From: Cryobacterium sp. HLT2-28
GTDB lineage: Bacteria; Actinomycetota; Actinomycetes; Actinomycetales; Microbacteriaceae
Length of the DNA stretch: 64,000 bases
Direction: 5' to 3'
Assembly (NCBI RefSeq): GCF_004402495.1
Contig: NZ_SOFH01000031.1
Span: 62,001 to 126,000, forward strand
How positions within the stretch are numbered: position 1 is the stretch's first letter; the number at the start of each line of letters is the position of its first letter. The translations under genes and the position numbers were made by a program. Positions 34,311-44,442 of the stretch are shown here, piece after piece. The notes beneath the pieces were generated by a model. That model was not told where the DNA came from and ran no database searches. It was given only the letters and a program-made list of their open reading frames with translations.

Positions 34311-36595
34311 ATCTGAAGACAATTGGTGCAATGGTTCTGGCGGGTGTGCTGGCAGCAATCCTCATTACCGTGGTCAGCCCCGCTCAGACCGCAACAGCGG
34401 CGGACGCTTCACTCTTCGAACCGGGAAACATCATCAGTGATGCCGTGTTCTTCGATGGACAGGCCCTGGATGCTGGCGCCGTGCAATCATTTCTCGCGGC
34501 TCAGGTTCCGAACTGCCGTGCCGGTTACACCTGCCTCAAGGACTACCGTCAGGACACGCCGAATAGATCCGCCATCTCTAATGGCTGTACGGCCTATGGA
34601 GGCCGCGCCAATGAGAGTGCGGCGGACATCATTACCCGGGTCGGCAACGCGTGTGGGATCAGCCAGAAGGCGATGATCGTACTGCTGGAGAAGGAGCAGG
34701 GGCTCATCTCCGATACGTGGCCGTCAGCGCGGCAGTATCGCAGCGCAACCGGCTACGGCTGCCCTGACACTGCGGATTGCGACGTTACCTACTACGGATT
34801 CTTCAATCAGGTATACGCGGCAGCGCTCCAATTCAAGTACTACGCCGCGAATCCGACGCGCTGGAATCACGTTCCCGGCAGGAACAACGCGGTGCGCTAC
34901 AACCCGAATCCCGATTGTGGTTCTGGGACCGTCTTTATCCAAAACCAGGCCACGGCGGGCCTCTACAACTACACGCCCTACCAACCCAATGCCGCGGCTC
35001 TGGGCAATCTTTACGGCACCGGGGATGGCTGTAGTTCCTACGGAAACCGCAACTTCTGGCGGATGTTCAGCGATTGGTTCGGTTCTCCCACGTCGGGAAC
35101 GAGTCTGCTGCGCACAGCGGCCAATGGAACGGTTTATCTAATCTCAGAAAAGTTCAAATACCCCGTACCCAGCCTCGGGATTCTGGGCGCCCTGGCCCCG
35201 CTGGGCAAGGTGGGTTTCGTATCGCAGTCCTATCTTGACCGGTTCACGACGGCGCACACTGTCGGCCGTTCCATACGTGCGAACGACGGAAGCATTTACT
35301 TTTACGACTCCGGAATCAAACTTCCATTTAGTTCCTGCACACAGGCGAGTGACTATGGAGCGTCGTGCGCATCCGACGGCTACGTTCAGCTAACGGATGC
35401 CCAGATTTCTGCTTTTTATCCGGGTCCTGTCCTCAGCCCTGTTCTGGGAACCGTCGAGGGCAGCCGGTACTACATCAAGAATGGAACGAAGGCCGAAATC
35501 CTCGATGATCAGTCGCAGGCCATCGCTGGCATTCCTACCCGAATGAACGTGCTGACGGAGAGTGCCGTATCGGCTTTGCAACTCGCTGCTCCCGTCATCC
35601 GTGATGGTGCCTTCGCGAAAACCAGATCCACGTCGAGCTACTCCTTGATCGCGGCTGGCAAACGATACGGGATCCCCGCCGGCTCTGAATCTTCGCTTGG
35701 GGTGCCAGCGCGCACGACGGGATCGCTGGCTGCCGCAAGTATGGCGTTGATTCCTTCGCCTTCCGGGTCGTTCACCGGAATCCTCACCTCAGGCGGGAGT
35801 TCACCCACGATCGTCGTGAATGCAGAAGGTAGGTACGCGCTCACAGCGGGTGGTCTTGCCGCGAACAACATTCCAGTCGCTGTTCCCCAGGCCCTGATCG
35901 ACACATACCCTAACAAGGGCAGCATCGCCGCGGGTTCGTTCATCAAGTCCTCCAACGCCGCTGACGTTTACGTGGTCATGCCGACCGATATCAGGCCGAT
36001 CAGCGGTTGGGGTGCACTGCTGGCGCTGACTCCCGACGGGAACCCGGTCATTACGACCGTTGCTCCCTCGGTGATTTCGTCTCTGACTCAAGGTCCGGTT
36101 GCGCTGACGGCAGGAACTCTAGTTCGATCGCCCGAAAACGCGACAGTTTACTTCATCGACGGCGTGACTAGTCGAGTCGCATTCACGAACTTTGTGTTCC
36201 CAGTCGAGGCTGGATTCGGGGACTTGGTCTACTCCACCGAGCAGCGCATCCAGGCCTACCCGCTGAGCGCGAAACTCATGACGTTTGGCCTCTCCTGCGG
36301 GCCAGATCTCTACGTTGCTGCTAGCGGTCAGGTGCATCGCGTTGACCCTTCGCTTGCTGCCTTGTACCCGTTTGACTACGTGGCCATGGACCAGTTCACC
36401 TGCGGTCAGATGAAGAAGGGAGCAGCCGCGTCAACGTTTATTCGTACGCCGGACGGCGGAATCTTCCAGCTTGTGGCCGGGCAGAAACGCGCTGTGGCAT
36501 CGATGTCGCGATTGAGCGAGATCATCGGTACGTCGACGTGGCTCAATGTCGCTCCTGAGTTTGCTGGGGTGATCCCGACGGGGCCTCTGGCATAG
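34307..36595 (+). CDS. Secreted muramidase-like repeat protein
   Basis: A 762-residue secreted protein. A signal peptide covers about residues 1-31 (cleavage near ATAADAS). Residues ~105-260 hold a lysozyme/lytic-transglycosylase-like domain: GISQKAMIVLLEKEQGLIS with candidate catalytic Glu at 128 or 130, then YYGFFNQVYAAALQFKYYA and NRNFWRMFSDWFG. From ~265 to the end, repeats of about 70-100 residues carry a strand pattern (GTVYLISEKFKYPVPS, GSIYFYDSGIKLPF, ATVYFIDGVTSRVAF, GGIFQLVAGQKRAVAS) like a beta-propeller or wall-binding array. It probably acts on peptidoglycan or the glycan near the ABC exporter. Confidence 0.75.
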   Translation: MNLKTIGAMVLAGVLAAILITVVSPAQTATAADASLFEPGNIISDAVFFDGQALDAGAVQSFLAAQVPNCRAGYTCLKDYRQDTPNRSAISNGCTAYGGRANESAADIITRVGNACGISQKAMIVLLEKEQGLISDTWPSARQYRSATGYGCPDTADCDVTYYGFFNQVYAAALQFKYYAANPTRWNHVPGRNNAVRYNPNPDCGSGTVFIQNQATAGLYNYTPYQPNAAALGNLYGTGDGCSSYGNRNFWRMFSDWFGSPTSGTSLLRTAANGTVYLISEKFKYPVPSLGILGALAPLGKVGFVSQSYLDRFTTAHTVGRSIRANDGSIYFYDSGIKLPFSSCTQASDYGASCASDGYVQLTDAQISAFYPGPVLSPVLGTVEGSRYYIKNGTKAEILDDQSQAIAGIPTRMNVLTESAVSALQLAAPVIRDGAFAKTRSTSSYSLIAAGKRYGIPAGSESSLGVPARTTGSLAAASMALIPSPSGSFTGILTSGGSSPTIVVNAEGRYALTAGGLAANNIPVAVPQALIDTYPNKGSIAAGSFIKSSNAADVYVVMPTDIRPISGWGALLALTPDGNPVITTVAPSVISSLTQGPVALTAGTLVRSPENATVYFIDGVTSRVAFTNFVFPVEAGFGDLVYSTEQRIQAYPLSAKLMTFGLSCGPDLYVAASGQVHRVDPSLAALYPFDYVAMDQFTCGQMKKGAAASTFIRTPDGGIFQLVAGQKRAVASMSRLSEIIGTSTWLNVAPEFAGVIPTGPLA

Positions 36596-36759
36596 CTAGC
36601 GGTGCTTCTGCAGTTCGTGGGCGCAAGGCCCAGCATTATGCTGCCTGGCTTTGTTGACCCGCAGTTCACGTTTGCGATCGTGTCGGTCGAAAGCGAGCAC
36701 ATTCCGGAAAGAAAGTAGAATACGGTGGTTCCGATTTGGTCGGGAGGTGTCGGCTAACG

Positions 36760-38283
36760 GTGACGGAGTGTGCTTTGAGTATGATCGGTGTACTGAAGAG
36801 GGTGCTCGTCATGGGGCTCGTGCCCGCAGCATTGTTTGTGGCATTGGCGAGCTGGGGGCTGTCGTCTCCTGTCGGCTCGAGCCCGGACGATGACTTTCAC
36901 CTGGCCAGCATTTGGTGCGGTCAAGGAGTTCGGGCAGGGTTGTGCGAGGCAGGCAACAGTGCGAATGAACGCCGGGTACCTGCGCCGCTGGTGGAGTATT
37001 CAAGCTGTTACGCCTTCCATCCGGAGGCCAGCCCGACGTGTCCGCAGAAGCCATCGACAACCCTGGTCAACACGGATCGCGGAAACTTCAATGACGGACT
37101 CTATCCACCTGTCTACTACGCAGTGATGAGTATCTTCGCAAGTGAAAGCATCTACGCATCCACCGTTGCGATGAGGCTATTCAACGCGTTGTTCTTCGTC
37201 CTCTCCGTCTCGTCACTTTTCCTCTTACTTCCCCGCACCCGCCGCGGGCCCCTGATGTGGGGAGCGCTTGTATCCATCGTTCCGCTGGGAATGTTCCTTG
37301 TCCCGAGCGTCAACCCGAGCAGTTGGGCGATTCTCTCAGCTGCCACGCTCTGGGTAGCCCTTCTCGGATATTTCACGGCAACTGGTCGGAACAGACGGAT
37401 TGGATTTGCCGCCATTGCTGCATTGATGACCGTCGTCGGGGCCGGCGCACGAAGCGACTCCGCGGTTTACGGAGTTTTGGCAATGTTGGTCGTACTCGCG
37501 CTTGCCTTCGAGGCGAGCAAGCGTTATGCGTTGCTGGCAATTCTTCCCGCCGCACTTGCCGTCGTTTCGGTGGTGCTCTATTCGAGCACTGGCCAGGCTT
37601 CCGTCGTTAACCCGAACTCATTTGCCGGCACGACATCGGACGCCGTCTTCTCTCTTACGATGACCAACTTCCGAAAGCTGCCAGAGCTCTGGGCGGGCGG
37701 ATTGGGTACCTGGGGACTCGGCTGGCTGGACACGGCACTTCCGGGCAGTGTTTGGGTGACAATGCTCGCAGTTTATGCAGGAACAGTTTTCCTGGGACTG
37801 CGCAGAATGTCCTGGCGAAAGGCTGTCGCCTTTTCTACGGTCTTTGGAAGCCTCATTGTTGTGCCCCTGTATGTGCTTGTACACGACCGCGTTATTGTGG
37901 GCCAATACATTCAGCCTAGGTACATTTATCCACTGCTGATCCTCTTTGCCGGCATCGCGCTGGTGCAGGTTGATCGAGATGACCTGCGCATGACAAGGCC
38001 CCAGACAGCAATCATTGGGAGCCTCGTCACCCTCGCGAATTCGATTGCCCTTCACGTAAACATCCGGCGATACGTTACCGGGCTTGACGTTGATGCTCTG
38101 AACCTCAACCGCGGTGCAGAGTGGTGGTGGATCTTTCCCATTCCGCCCATGTCACCCTTCTCTCCGTTGGGCGTTTGGGCGATTGGGACGTTGTCCTTCG
38201 GTCTTGCCGTACTGGGGATCGCGGTTTACTCACGAAGGAGCGCTCGGTCCGGCCGAAGACCACTCACAGCCGTGGGGGGATAG
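36760..38283 (+). CDS. DUF2142-family polytopic membrane protein
   Basis: A ~507-residue membrane protein with about a dozen hydrophobic segments. The N-terminal SPDDDFHLASIWCGQG (acidic DDDxH in the first loop) and later NDGLYPPVYYAVMS match DUF2142 proteins, which resemble GT-C mannosyl/arabinosyltransferases. The GTG at 36760 follows GGGAGG; ATG 36781 is an alternative. A second DUF2142 gene is at 45856. Confidence 0.82.
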   Translation: MTECALSMIGVLKRVLVMGLVPAALFVALASWGLSSPVGSSPDDDFHLASIWCGQGVRAGLCEAGNSANERRVPAPLVEYSSCYAFHPEASPTCPQKPSTTLVNTDRGNFNDGLYPPVYYAVMSIFASESIYASTVAMRLFNALFFVLSVSSLFLLLPRTRRGPLMWGALVSIVPLGMFLVPSVNPSSWAILSAATLWVALLGYFTATGRNRRIGFAAIAALMTVVGAGARSDSAVYGVLAMLVVLALAFEASKRYALLAILPAALAVVSVVLYSSTGQASVVNPNSFAGTTSDAVFSLTMTNFRKLPELWAGGLGTWGLGWLDTALPGSVWVTMLAVYAGTVFLGLRRMSWRKAVAFSTVFGSLIVVPLYVLVHDRVIVGQYIQPRYIYPLLILFAGIALVQVDRDDLRMTRPQTAIIGSLVTLANSIALHVNIRRYVTGLDVDALNLNRGAEWWWIFPIPPMSPFSPLGVWAIGTLSFGLAVLGIAVYSRRSARSGRRPLTAVGG

Positions 38284-38426
38284 ACCAAGCTAACGCTCCT
38301 AATTCGTACCCAGCGAGACGCGGGGCGTCACGACTGTGTGTCAAGCGAATGGAATCGAGCAATCGGCTAAGCTTGCCGAGTCGCTCTTGACCTGAGTTGG
38401 CACAGTGAATGGAATTGGAGACGACC

Positions 38427-39350
38427 GTGCGGGCACTCTTGACGGGCGGGAACGGCATGCTGGCCCGAAGTATCGCCTCGGCCTGGCGAGATCAGAGGGA
38501 CTCTGAGGACCTCGTTGTCGTGACGCGAACCGAAGCGGACCTCACCAATGCTGCAGAGACTCGGGCAATGGTCGCCCGAATTCAGCCGGACATCATTCTT
38601 CACTGCGCTGCTCGCGTCGGCGGGATAGCGGCGAACATCGCCGATCCAACGACGTTTCTCATGGACAACCTCCTGATTGACTCGAGCATCCTCAAAGCGG
38701 CCGTCGACCTGGGTGTGCCCAAGCTCCTGTATTTCGGAAGCTCTTGCATGTATCCACGTGACTATCGCCAGCCGTTGGTTGAAACGGACCTGCTAGCGGC
38801 GCCATTGGAGCCGACGAACGAGGGCTATGCGCTCTCGAAGATCGTGGCGTCCAAGTACTGCGAGTACGTGTCGACCCAATTCGGTCTCGACTATCGAGTT
38901 GTCATCCCGTCGAATCTCTATGGTCCGGATGATGACTATTCGCTGGGTCAGGGTCATCTCGTCGCGGCAGCGATCGCAAAGGTACATGCAGCCAAGGAAT
39001 CCGGAGCGTCCACGATCGGTGTCTGGGGTGACGGTACTGCGCGCCGCGAATTCACCTACGTCGGGGATCTGGCGGACTGGATCGTCACGAACGTCGATGA
39101 CATCCATTCCTGGCCGACGATGATGAACGTTGGTTTCGGGAGTGACCATTCCGTTCTGGAGTACTACCAGGCGGCCATGACGGTGGTGGGCTACACCGGC
39201 GAACTGGAACTTGACACGACGAAACCTGCAGGCATGCACCAGAAATTGATGACCTCAGCGGTTGCTCACCAATTCGGTTGGCAACCCCACACCGAGCTGT
39301 TGGAAGGCATGGATCGCGCCTACCGGCGCTACCTGGAAACCCTGTCCTGA
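38427..39350 (+). CDS. GDP-fucose-synthase/ColC-like epimerase-reductase
   Basis: A 307-residue SDR of the Fcl/ColC family. NADP binding: LLTGGNGMLARSIA. Active site: FGSSCMYPRDY (Ser and the epimerase Cys) and YALSKIVASKYCEY (YxxxK). The GPDDDYSLGQGHLVAAAI block keeps the His used in C5 epimerisation. Normally it would reduce GDP-4-keto-6-deoxymannose to GDP-fucose. The next gene is a ColD-like 3-dehydratase, so GDP-L-colitose synthase (ColC) is a good alternative. GTG 38427 has a GGAG seven bases away; ATG 38409 is less well supported. Confidence 0.85.
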   Translation: MRALLTGGNGMLARSIASAWRDQRDSEDLVVVTRTEADLTNAAETRAMVARIQPDIILHCAARVGGIAANIADPTTFLMDNLLIDSSILKAAVDLGVPKLLYFGSSCMYPRDYRQPLVETDLLAAPLEPTNEGYALSKIVASKYCEYVSTQFGLDYRVVIPSNLYGPDDDYSLGQGHLVAAAIAKVHAAKESGASTIGVWGDGTARREFTYVGDLADWIVTNVDDIHSWPTMMNVGFGSDHSVLEYYQAAMTVVGYTGELELDTTKPAGMHQKLMTSAVAHQFGWQPHTELLEGMDRAYRRYLETLS

Positions 39351-39385
39351 CCTGATCGCTGGTGCGATCGAACCGTAGAGAGAGA

Positions 39386-40573
39386 ATGACACAGAGCATG
39401 ACAACCACGCGTTACCCCCTGGCCACCTCAACGTGGGATCAGGCCGAATACGACGCCCTGCAGCGTGTCATCGAGACCGGCCGCTTCACAATGGGTCCGG
39501 AAGTGAAAAATTTCGAACAGGAATTCGCGTCGTACTTCGGGTCCAAGTACGCGGTCATGGTCAACTCGGGAAGCAGCGCGAACCTCATCGCGATCGCTGC
39601 GGCCGTGGCAAACCCGAACATCGATCTGAATCCAGGAGACGAGGTCATCGTTCCGGCGGTCTCCTGGGCCACGACCTACTTCCCGATCCACCAGTTGGGA
39701 CTCACCCTCCGATTCGTCGACATTGACGTTGACACACTGAACATCGACCCCCAGCTTGTCGTGGATGCCATCGGCCCAACCACAAAGGCAGTATTTGCCG
39801 TCAATCTGTTGGGCAATCCGGCAGACCTCGAGACTCTGGCCGCGATCTGCACCGAACACGGCCTCGTTCTCATCGAGGACAACTGCGAGTCTCTCGGGTC
39901 ACGAATCGGCTCACGGTATACGGGAACTTTTGGTCTTGCCGGAACCTTCAGTTCCTTCTTCTCCCACCACATCTCAACGATGGAGGGTGGGCTGATTGTC
40001 ACCGACGACGACTACATGTATCAGGCGATGGTGTCGCTGCGCGCCCACGGCTGGACTCGAGACCTGCCGGCTGACAACCTGATTTTCCCCAAGACCGGGG
40101 TCGCCTTCGAAGACCATTTCCGTTTCGTCCTGCCGGGCTACAACGTACGCCCCTTGGAAATGTCGGGTGCACTCGGACGCGAACAGCTCAAGAAGGTCCC
40201 AGGACTGGTCTCCGGGCGTCAGCAGAACGCAGCACTGTTCGCTGAGCGCTTCGCCGGCCGCACTGATTTGAGGATTCAGAAGGTAGCCGCGGAGAGCAGC
40301 TGGTTTGGGTTCTCGCTTGTGCTGGAAGGCCGCCTCGCCGGTAGGCGCGCTCAGCTTGTCGACGCGTTGACGGCTGCGGGCATCGATTCTCGGCCCATCG
40401 TCGCCGGAAATTTCGCGCGAAACCCGGTCATGTCCCAGCTGCGCGCTGTGGTCCCGGCGGAGCTTCCTGCCGCGGATAAAATCCATGAGGATGGCCTGTT
40501 CGTCGGAAATCACCACTACCCCATTCCAAGTGAGCTGGACCTGCTGTTGGATACCATCGAGCTTCTCGACTAG
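39386..40573 (+). CDS. ColD-like GDP-4-keto-6-deoxy-mannose 3-dehydratase (PLP)
   Basis: A ~395-residue protein of the DegT aminotransferase fold in which the catalytic lysine is replaced by histidine. The segment is SSFFSHHISTMEGG, with the second His (H195 here) at the lysine position. This His is the defining feature of ColD, which removes the C3 hydroxyl of GDP-4-keto-6-deoxymannose without using Fe-S. The other fold residues (GSSANLIAI, EDNCESLGSR) are intact. Neighbours are a ColC/Fcl-like gene just upstream and gmd at 41913, completing a GDP-colitose-type route. ATG 39386 or 39398 is possible. Confidence 0.85.
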   Translation: MTQSMTTTRYPLATSTWDQAEYDALQRVIETGRFTMGPEVKNFEQEFASYFGSKYAVMVNSGSSANLIAIAAAVANPNIDLNPGDEVIVPAVSWATTYFPIHQLGLTLRFVDIDVDTLNIDPQLVVDAIGPTTKAVFAVNLLGNPADLETLAAICTEHGLVLIEDNCESLGSRIGSRYTGTFGLAGTFSSFFSHHISTMEGGLIVTDDDYMYQAMVSLRAHGWTRDLPADNLIFPKTGVAFEDHFRFVLPGYNVRPLEMSGALGREQLKKVPGLVSGRQQNAALFAERFAGRTDLRIQKVAAESSWFGFSLVLEGRLAGRRAQLVDALTAAGIDSRPIVAGNFARNPVMSQLRAVVPAELPAADKIHEDGLFVGNHHYPIPSELDLLLDTIELLD

Positions 40574-40586
40574 CTGATACGCCGCA

Positions 40587-41840
40587 ATGGAACCAAGCGA
40601 CGACGGCAACCGAACCCGACCGAGGTCAATAGCCAGCGTGGCCGTCGCAACGGTTTTGGTTGCCGGCGGTGGCTACATTGTGCTTGTGTTGGTCGCCCGA
40701 GTTCTCGGGCCCGAACGATACCTCGACTTTTCCGTCTTCTGGGCTGCGCTGTATCTCGGAGTCGGCGGGATTTTCGGTGTGCAGCAGGAAACGACCAGAA
40801 GCGTCAAGACCGGGCTGCTGGTCTCGGGCGCTGACGGATCCAGGCACGGGGCGAATGCGGTATGGTCCGGGTTGGCCGTTGGCGCTGTCGTGGCCGTGCT
40901 CGTCGCTGCGAGCTCACCGTTCTGGGCCAGCCAGGTCTTCGGCGCCGCCGGGTGGCAATACGTGGCCCTGGTCGTTCTCGGGATTCTCCTGTACTCGGGT
41001 CATGCAGCAACGGTGGGCGCACTCGCGGGGGAGAACTCCTGGTCGTACTATTCCTACCTGATAGTTGCTGAATCCATCGCTCGACTTTGCCTCGTCGGTG
41101 CCGCTGCGGCTCTCGCCTCGTCAGTCCTGGGCTTCGCAGTCGCCTCGACCCTTGCGATGGCGACCTGGCTGGTGTTTTTGCTCGCGAAACCTTTCCGGCG
41201 AGCGTCCGGAAGACGGCTCGACGCCGGTTTCGCCACATCCGTCAGTCGAACTTTGCAATCGGTCGTGGCCTCGACCGCAAGTGCGATCATCGTCACGGGC
41301 TTCCCGCTCCTACTCGCAATCTTCGTGCGCGGTGAGGATCCTGACGACCTGGCGCGGATAATCCTGGTGGTGACGCTCACCCGCGCGCCGATCCTGGTTC
41401 CACTCAACGCCTTCCTCGGAATGATCGTTTCGTCATTCGTTGACCGACGCGACCAGACGATTCGCACCGTCCTGCGCCCGATGCTGTGGGTGTTCGTGCT
41501 CTCGCTGGTGCTCGGGATTGTCGCCGTGCTCATCGGTCGACAACTGCTGATCTTCATCTTCGGGCCGGCATACAGCATGGATGCTCTCTTCATCGGAGGC
41601 GCGACCGTCGCGGCAGGCTTTGTCGGAGTGATCAGCATCAGCGGTGCGGCGGCGTTAGCGCGTGGGCATCACCGCGCGTACACCGGGGGATGGCTGCTGG
41701 CAGCTCTCGTGACATCCGTCATGCTCTTCCTGCCGATCGACATCACCGAGCGTGTGCTGCTGGCGCTCCTGATCGGACCGGTTGTCGGAACGATGGTCCA
41801 TGTCTGGTCTCTGGCCCGTGGCCGACGACGGCGTCTGTGA
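40587..41840 (+). CDS. Wzx-like polysaccharide flippase
   Basis: A 417-residue polytopic protein of the MVF/Wzx superfamily with about twelve hydrophobic segments. The N-terminal YIVLVLVARVLGPERYLDFS (first helix and loop) is typical. It follows the ColD-like gene by 13 nt and is in the same direction as gmd. It probably moves lipid-linked oligosaccharide across the membrane. The exact substrate is unknown. Confidence 0.82.
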   Translation: MEPSDDGNRTRPRSIASVAVATVLVAGGGYIVLVLVARVLGPERYLDFSVFWAALYLGVGGIFGVQQETTRSVKTGLLVSGADGSRHGANAVWSGLAVGAVVAVLVAASSPFWASQVFGAAGWQYVALVVLGILLYSGHAATVGALAGENSWSYYSYLIVAESIARLCLVGAAAALASSVLGFAVASTLAMATWLVFLLAKPFRRASGRRLDAGFATSVSRTLQSVVASTASAIIVTGFPLLLAIFVRGEDPDDLARIILVVTLTRAPILVPLNAFLGMIVSSFVDRRDQTIRTVLRPMLWVFVLSLVLGIVAVLIGRQLLIFIFGPAYSMDALFIGGATVAAGFVGVISISGAAALARGHHRAYTGGWLLAALVTSVMLFLPIDITERVLLALLIGPVVGTMVHVWSLARGRRRRL

Positions 41841-41912
41841 TCATTCAATAGGCCGTTCGGTACTATTGAAATGACCAGCACTCGAGAACACCTCTTCCTC
41901 AACGGAAGATGA

Positions 41913-42965
41913 ATGAAAACGGTATCTACTCAACTTATGAATGAGACAAAGAAGCGCGCGCTAATTACCGGTATTACTGGCCAGGATGGAAGTTACCTTG
42001 CCGAACTCCTGCTGTCCAAGGGATACGAGGTGCACGGCCTCATCCGCAGGGCATCGACTTTCAACACCGCACGCATCGACCACCTGTTCTCTGACCCGCA
42101 CGTTGAGGGCAACAAACTGATCCTGCACTACGGCGACCTGACTGACGGGTCACGGTTGGTGACGCTGTTGGGGGCGATTCGGCCCGACGAGGTGTACAAC
42201 CTGGCGGCGCAATCGCACGTGCGGGTGAGCTTCGACGAGCCGGAATACACGGGCGACACCACGGGCCTCGGCACGGTGCGGCTGCTCGAAGCCGTGCGGG
42301 TTACCGGGCTGGATTGCAGGTTCTACCAGGCGAGCAGTTCAGAGATGTTCGGGGCTACTCCGCCGCCGCAGAACGAACAGACACCGTTCTACCCTCGCTC
42401 GCCTTACGGCGTGGCCAAGGTCTACTCGTACTGGATCACGAAGAACTACCGGGAGGCCTACGGGCTTTTCGCAGTCAACGGAATCCTCTTCAATCACGAG
42501 TCTCCCCGTCGCGGCGAGACCTTTGTCACGCGCAAGATCACGCGTGCGGTCGCCCGAATCGCGGCCGGTCTGGAGACCGAGCTGTACATGGGAAACCTCG
42601 ATTCGGTCCGGGACTGGGGATACGCGCCCGAGTATGTCGAAGCGATGTGGCTTATGCTGCAGCACGACGAGCCCCTGGACTACGTTGTCGCCACGGGTGC
42701 TGCCTACACAGTTCGCGACTTCCTCGAACTCTCCTTCGCGCACGTGGGTCTCGAGTGGGAGAAGTACGTCAAGTTCGACGAACGGTACCTGCGACCCACT
42801 GAAGTGGACGCGCTGGTCGGCGATCCGACGCTGGCGCGCACGAAACTGAACTGGGTCCCCCAGATCAAGACCCCCGAACTCGCCCAAATCATGGTCGACA
42901 ATGATGTCCGCGCGCTGGCTGCCGGTGGCGGCGTCTGGGTCGACAAGGTCGTCCGACATGCTTGA
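41913..42965 (+). CDS. gmd: GDP-mannose 4,6-dehydratase
   Basis: A 350-residue extended SDR converting GDP-mannose to GDP-4-keto-6-deoxymannose, the substrate for the ColD-like and Fcl/ColC-like enzymes. Key motifs are [20 protein letters not shown], the catalytic [18 protein letters not shown] (YxxxK) and [21 protein letters not shown] 41913 is likely (GGAAG before it); an ATG at 41937 is possible. The stop overlaps the start of the next GT2 gene. Confidence 0.95.
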   Translation: MKTVSTQLMNETKKRALITGITGQDGSYLAELLLSKGYEVHGLIRRASTFNTARIDHLFSDPHVEGNKLILHYGDLTDGSRLVTLLGAIRPDEVYNLAAQSHVRVSFDEPEYTGDTTGLGTVRLLEAVRVTGLDCRFYQASSSEMFGATPPPQNEQTPFYPRSPYGVAKVYSYWITKNYREAYGLFAVNGILFNHESPRRGETFVTRKITRAVARIAAGLETELYMGNLDSVRDWGYAPEYVEAMWLMLQHDEPLDYVVATGAAYTVRDFLELSFAHVGLEWEKYVKFDERYLRPTEVDALVGDPTLARTKLNWVPQIKTPELAQIMVDNDVRALAAGGGVWVDKVVRHA

Positions 42966-43764
42966 TGCTGTACTCGTCGTTCTTCCGACTCTCGGGCGGC
43001 GAATGGAGTCCCTACGGGACGCACTGGAGAGCGTCGCGGCGCAACGGGCCGAAGTCAATCTTCGCCTGGTCGTCGTCCTTCCCGTGGTCGCGACCGAGGC
43101 GCGGTCTCTCGCGGTGACATTTGGCGCAGACCTCGTCGACGATCCCAAACGCGGGCTGGCCGCTGCGATGAATGCCGGCGTAGCGGCTCGGGCCGGCGAA
43201 ACCTTCTACGTTGGTCTTGGCGACGACGATCTTCTTCGCCCTCATGGAATCAAGACACTCATCGGACTCGCCTCCCGGCGAGAAAACACAGTCGTGGCAT
43301 ATGGGGCGTGCGACTACATCGACGGTGAGTCACGGGTCATCGGCACAAACCGAGTTGGCAAGTTGGCGTCGATAGTGCTGGCATGGGGCCCGAACCTGAT
43401 TCCGCATCCCGGGGCGTTGATCAATCTAGAGGCTCTGGAAAAGGTCGGGGGGTTCGCCGAGGACAGGCCGTATACGATGGATCTTGACGCGTTCTTGCGC
43501 CTGAAGCGCATCGGTCGGTTCGTGAGCACGAGAGAGTCGGTGTCCGCGTTCCGCTGGCATGCCGACTCGCTGACCGTCGCAGATCGAAAGACCTCGGCGA
43601 GGGAGGCACTCGACGTGAAGCGAAACAACCTAACGGGGCCCGCACGAGGAATCTCGCTCATCTGGTTATGGCCAATCGCGCTGGCGACACTGGCAGCGGG
43701 GGAGATTGTCTCCTGGCGAGCACGCAGGCTCTCCCGCGAGTCTCACACCGGTGCCGCCGGATGA
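42958..43764 (+). CDS. GT2-family glycosyltransferase
   Basis: A 268-residue GT-A-like protein. The N-terminal strand is [15 protein letters not shown], the nucleotide/metal site is [10 protein letters not shown], and a following [19 protein letters not shown] is the acceptor side. The start overlaps the gmd stop and the stop overlaps the next gene (ATGA). It may transfer the gmd-derived sugar. The donor is unknown. Confidence 0.78.
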   Translation: MLDAVLVVLPTLGRRMESLRDALESVAAQRAEVNLRLVVVLPVVATEARSLAVTFGADLVDDPKRGLAAAMNAGVAARAGETFYVGLGDDDLLRPHGIKTLIGLASRRENTVVAYGACDYIDGESRVIGTNRVGKLASIVLAWGPNLIPHPGALINLEALEKVGGFAEDRPYTMDLDAFLRLKRIGRFVSTRESVSAFRWHADSLTVADRKTSAREALDVKRNNLTGPARGISLIWLWPIALATLAAGEIVSWRARRLSRESHTGAAG

Positions 43765-44432
43765 ACAATCTGGACACCTGGCTGGTCGTTCCGCTCTACA
43801 ACGAGGCGACCGTCATTCAGCAGGTGATTGCTGACGCAATCCAGGTCTTTCCGAAGATCGTGTGTGTCGATGATGGCAGCACCGACAACTCGGCGAGCCT
43901 GGCCGAATCGGCAGGAGCCTACGTGGTTCGTCACCCCATTAATCTGGGCCAAGGCGCCGCGCTTCAGACGGGATTCGACTATGTGCTGAGCGACGTCGCC
44001 ACTGAGTATGTCGTGACGTTCGATTCAGACGGCCAGCACCAGGTAGCTGACGCCTCGGCCATGGTTGCACGGCTACGGGATGAAGACGTCGATGTCGTTC
44101 TCGGGTCGCGCTTCCTGGACACGCGTACGAATGCCAGTCGCCTCAAGCGGGCAGTGTTGAAGCTTGCAGTGATCTTCACCAACTTCACGACCGGGGTCAA
44201 ACTGTCGGATGCCCACAACGGGCTGCGTGCGTTTCGTGCTTCGGCGCTAAAATCTGTCCGACTTCGCCAGAACCGGATGGCGCACGCTTCCGAACTCATC
44301 GCCCAGATCGGCCGGGCGAAAATGAGGTATGCAGAAGAACCGGTACACATCGTCTACACCGACTACTCCCGTTCGAAGGGCCAATCGCTCTGGAACTCGG
44401 TAAACATCCTTGTTGAACTGATCCTGAAGTAG
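43761..44432 (+). CDS. DPM1-like polyprenyl-phosphate sugar transferase (GT2)
   Basis: A 223-residue GT2 enzyme of the dolichyl/polyprenyl-phosphate hexosyltransferase type. Motifs: LVVPLYNEATVIQQVI, CVDDGSTDNS, HPINLGQGAALQTGF and FDSDGQHQ. It lacks the C-terminal membrane domain of larger family members. A DUF2304 membrane gene follows 10 nt later, the usual partner. It probably makes a polyprenyl-phosphate sugar donor for a GT-C enzyme. Confidence 0.86.
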   Translation: MNNLDTWLVVPLYNEATVIQQVIADAIQVFPKIVCVDDGSTDNSASLAESAGAYVVRHPINLGQGAALQTGFDYVLSDVATEYVVTFDSDGQHQVADASAMVARLRDEDVDVVLGSRFLDTRTNASRLKRAVLKLAVIFTNFTTGVKLSDAHNGLRAFRASALKSVRLRQNRMAHASELIAQIGRAKMRYAEEPVHIVYTDYSRSKGQSLWNSVNILVELILK

Positions 44433-44442
44433 GTGCTGAAGA

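Noticed and set aside
38409-38426. ATG 38409 as start of the Fcl/ColC-like gene
   Set aside because: GTG 38427 has a GGAG site at the right distance and yields the usual NADP-binding N-terminus; the upstream ATG lacks such a site.
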